The notes beneath the pieces are model-generated. The model was not told where the DNA came from. It did no database searches and saw nothing but the letters and a program-made list of their open reading frames with translations. Below, one piece after another: positions 5,891-6,539 of a stretch of DNA of 6,539 nt (the stretch's first letter is position 1; each line of letters begins with the position of its first letter). A program made the position numbers and the translations under genes. Source of the stretch: JBBRYB01 sp038238115 (GTDB taxonomy: Bacteria > Actinomycetota > Actinomycetes > Propionibacteriales > Nocardioidaceae); assembly GCA_038238115.1 (NCBI GenBank), contig JBBRYB010000135.1, forward strand, positions 1 through 6,539. Direction: 5' to 3'.

Positions 5891-5908
5891 GGCCGCGCAT
5901 CCGCGGCC
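5891..5908 (+). promoter_or_regulatory. GC-rich hairpin in the leader of the DUF1508 gene
   Basis: GGCCGCG and CGCGGCC form a perfect 7-bp all-G/C stem with a 4-base loop (CATC), ending 53 bases before the GTG start. It may be a leader-RNA structure or a terminator for upstream transcription; no T run follows. Confidence 0.45.
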
Positions 5909-5950
5909 GGGCCGTCACCGGTCGGCACCGTGTTCGCAGCGACAACGGGA

Positions 5951-5956
5951 AGGAGA
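5951..5956 (+). promoter_or_regulatory. Shine-Dalgarno fixing the GTG start of the DUF1508 gene
   Basis: AGGAGA lies 5 bases before the GTG at 5962-5964. It supports this start, and the family's characteristic GKF begins right after it. Confidence 0.75.
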
Positions 5957-5961
5957 AGCCT

Positions 5962-6246
5962 GTGCCAGGTAAGTTCGTCGTCAAGAGGGGCACCACCGGG
6001 AAGTTCGGGTTCAACCTGCTCTCGACCAACGGCCAGGTCGTGGCCACCAGCGAGGCGTACAACTCCAAGGCGTCGGCCATGGGCGGCCTCCGTGCGGTCA
6101 AGAAGCTGGCGGCCGATGCGGCGATCGAAGACCAGACGACGAAAGAATGGGCGGCCGCTGAGGCGGCACGCAAGGCAGCGCCGCCGGTCAAGAAGGCCGC
6201 CAAGAAGGTGGGCCGGAAGGCAGCCGCCGCGATGCCCAGGCACTGA
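5962..6246 (+). CDS. DUF1508 (YegP-like) protein with Lys/Ala-rich C-terminal tail
   Basis: The 94-residue product starts at GTG. Residues 2-58 are one DUF1508/YegP repeat: GKFVVKRGTTGKFGFNLLS, then TNGQVVATSEAYNSKASA and GLRAVKKLAADAAIEDQT, the family's G-K-F...F-x-L...N-G-Q-x-[VI]-x-x-S-E-x-Y pattern. YegP itself has two such repeats, so this is the single-copy form. Residues 59-94 leave the family: they are helical and Lys/Ala rich (KEWAAAEAARKAAPPVKKAAKK, then VGRKAAAAMPRH), like the basic tails of histone H1 or of actinobacterial HU-type proteins. This suggests, as inference only, an electrostatic contact with nucleic acid or another polyanion. The protein is small, cytosolic and without membrane segments; the biochemical function of DUF1508 is not established. 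The next reading frame starts 14 bp after the stop with its own GGAGG, so the two are probably co-transcribed. Confidence 0.88.
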   Translation: MPGKFVVKRGTTGKFGFNLLSTNGQVVATSEAYNSKASAMGGLRAVKKLAADAAIEDQTTKEWAAAEAARKAAPPVKKAAKKVGRKAAAAMPRH

Positions 6247-6260
6247 CGGAGGTCGGCCTG

Positions 6261-6537
6261 GTGGTGCCCTTCGAGCGAGTCGTCGTCGAGTTGCGCTCGT
6301 TGTACGGGCCTGCGCACACGTGCGAGCCGCCGACCTCGCCCGACGGCGAGCACCGTCGGCTGCCGCGTCCGCTGCGCCAGGTCGTCCTCCCTCGCTACGA
6401 CGAGCTGTTGGCCACTGCGGCCGTGATGGTCGGAGCGGCCTGCCCCCCCGCAGCCGTTCAGCACAGGAGACCGCTTGTGGCTGGAGGAAGCGTTGGTCGG
6501 CCTGGGCCTCGACGCGCGGGCGCCGTCGCCGGGTTGA
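6261..6537 (+). CDS. Unrecognised short gene, apparently frameshifted at a C7 run
   Basis: A GTG at 6261-6263 is preceded by GGAGG (6248-6252, 8-base spacing). From there the frame reads PFERVVVELRSLYGPAHTC, then GEHRRLPRPLRQVVLPRYDELLATAAVMVGAACPP, which looks like real protein. After the seven-C run at 6443-6449 this frame turns into low-quality Gly/Arg/Pro sequence and stays open to the edge. The +1 frame after the run instead reads PQPFSTGDRLWLEEALVGLGLDARAPSPG and stops at TGA 6535-6537; upstream that same frame has a stop near 6423. Removing one C joins the two good halves into about 91 residues. I do not recognise the family. Its position 14 bp after the DUF1508 stop suggests an operon. 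It could be a true frameshift mutation, phase variation or a sequencing error. The alternative is a short second gene starting at TTG 6475, which follows AGGAG. Confidence 0.5.
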   Translation, partial: MVPFERVVVELRSLYGPAHTCEPPTSPDGEHRRLPRPLRQVVLPRYDELLATAAVMVGAACPPAAVQHRRPLVAGGSVGRPGPRRAGAVAGL

Positions 6538-6539
6538 CG

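Noticed and set aside
5586..6464. Minus-strand open frame of 292 codons
   Set aside because: It spans the antisense of two well-supported genes and the gap between them, and its translation is low complexity (Ala/Arg/Pro). DUF1508 and SCO6745 motifs are on the other strand.

Overview
The window is GC-rich DNA with Shine-Dalgarno motifs, GTG starts and protein families (SCO6745/SalK-like, AraC with a cupin-type sensor domain) typical of Actinomycetota. I cannot fix the genus from sequence alone. It looks like chromosomal or accessory DNA of single genes and small groups; I see no rRNA, tRNA, transposase, phage structural gene or CRISPR array.

Left half, minus strand, in order of transcription: a GIY-YIG (T5orf172-like) nuclease (2796-3620), a DEDDh exonuclease carrying a TerB-like helical segment and a C-terminal BRCT domain (1335-2642), a 94-residue protein of unknown function (732-1016), and the sensor-domain part of an AraC-family regulator that runs off the left edge (1-621) and looks degraded. 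The two nucleases are adjacent, co-directional and about 150 bp apart, which suggests a shared job in DNA processing, repair or defence. This is inference from position only.

Right half, plus strand: a 65-residue putative zinc-binding DUF3565 protein (3926-4123), a gap with a tandem repeat (4263-4374), a small multi-pass membrane protein (4480-4707), an SCO6745-family protein with a strong Shine-Dalgarno (4880-5701), and a YegP-like DUF1508 protein with a Lys/Ala-rich tail (5962-6246). The latter is followed after 14 bp by an unrecognised reading frame that seems frameshifted at a run of seven C (6261-6537).

The most unusual signal is not a gene. A short GC-rich motif (CSGCYTGCGGGA and variants) recurs in one orientation in four separate intergenic gaps, is tandemly repeated with about a 25-bp period in one, and is part of a perfect 22-bp palindrome in another. 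It behaves like a REP-type intergenic repeat family.
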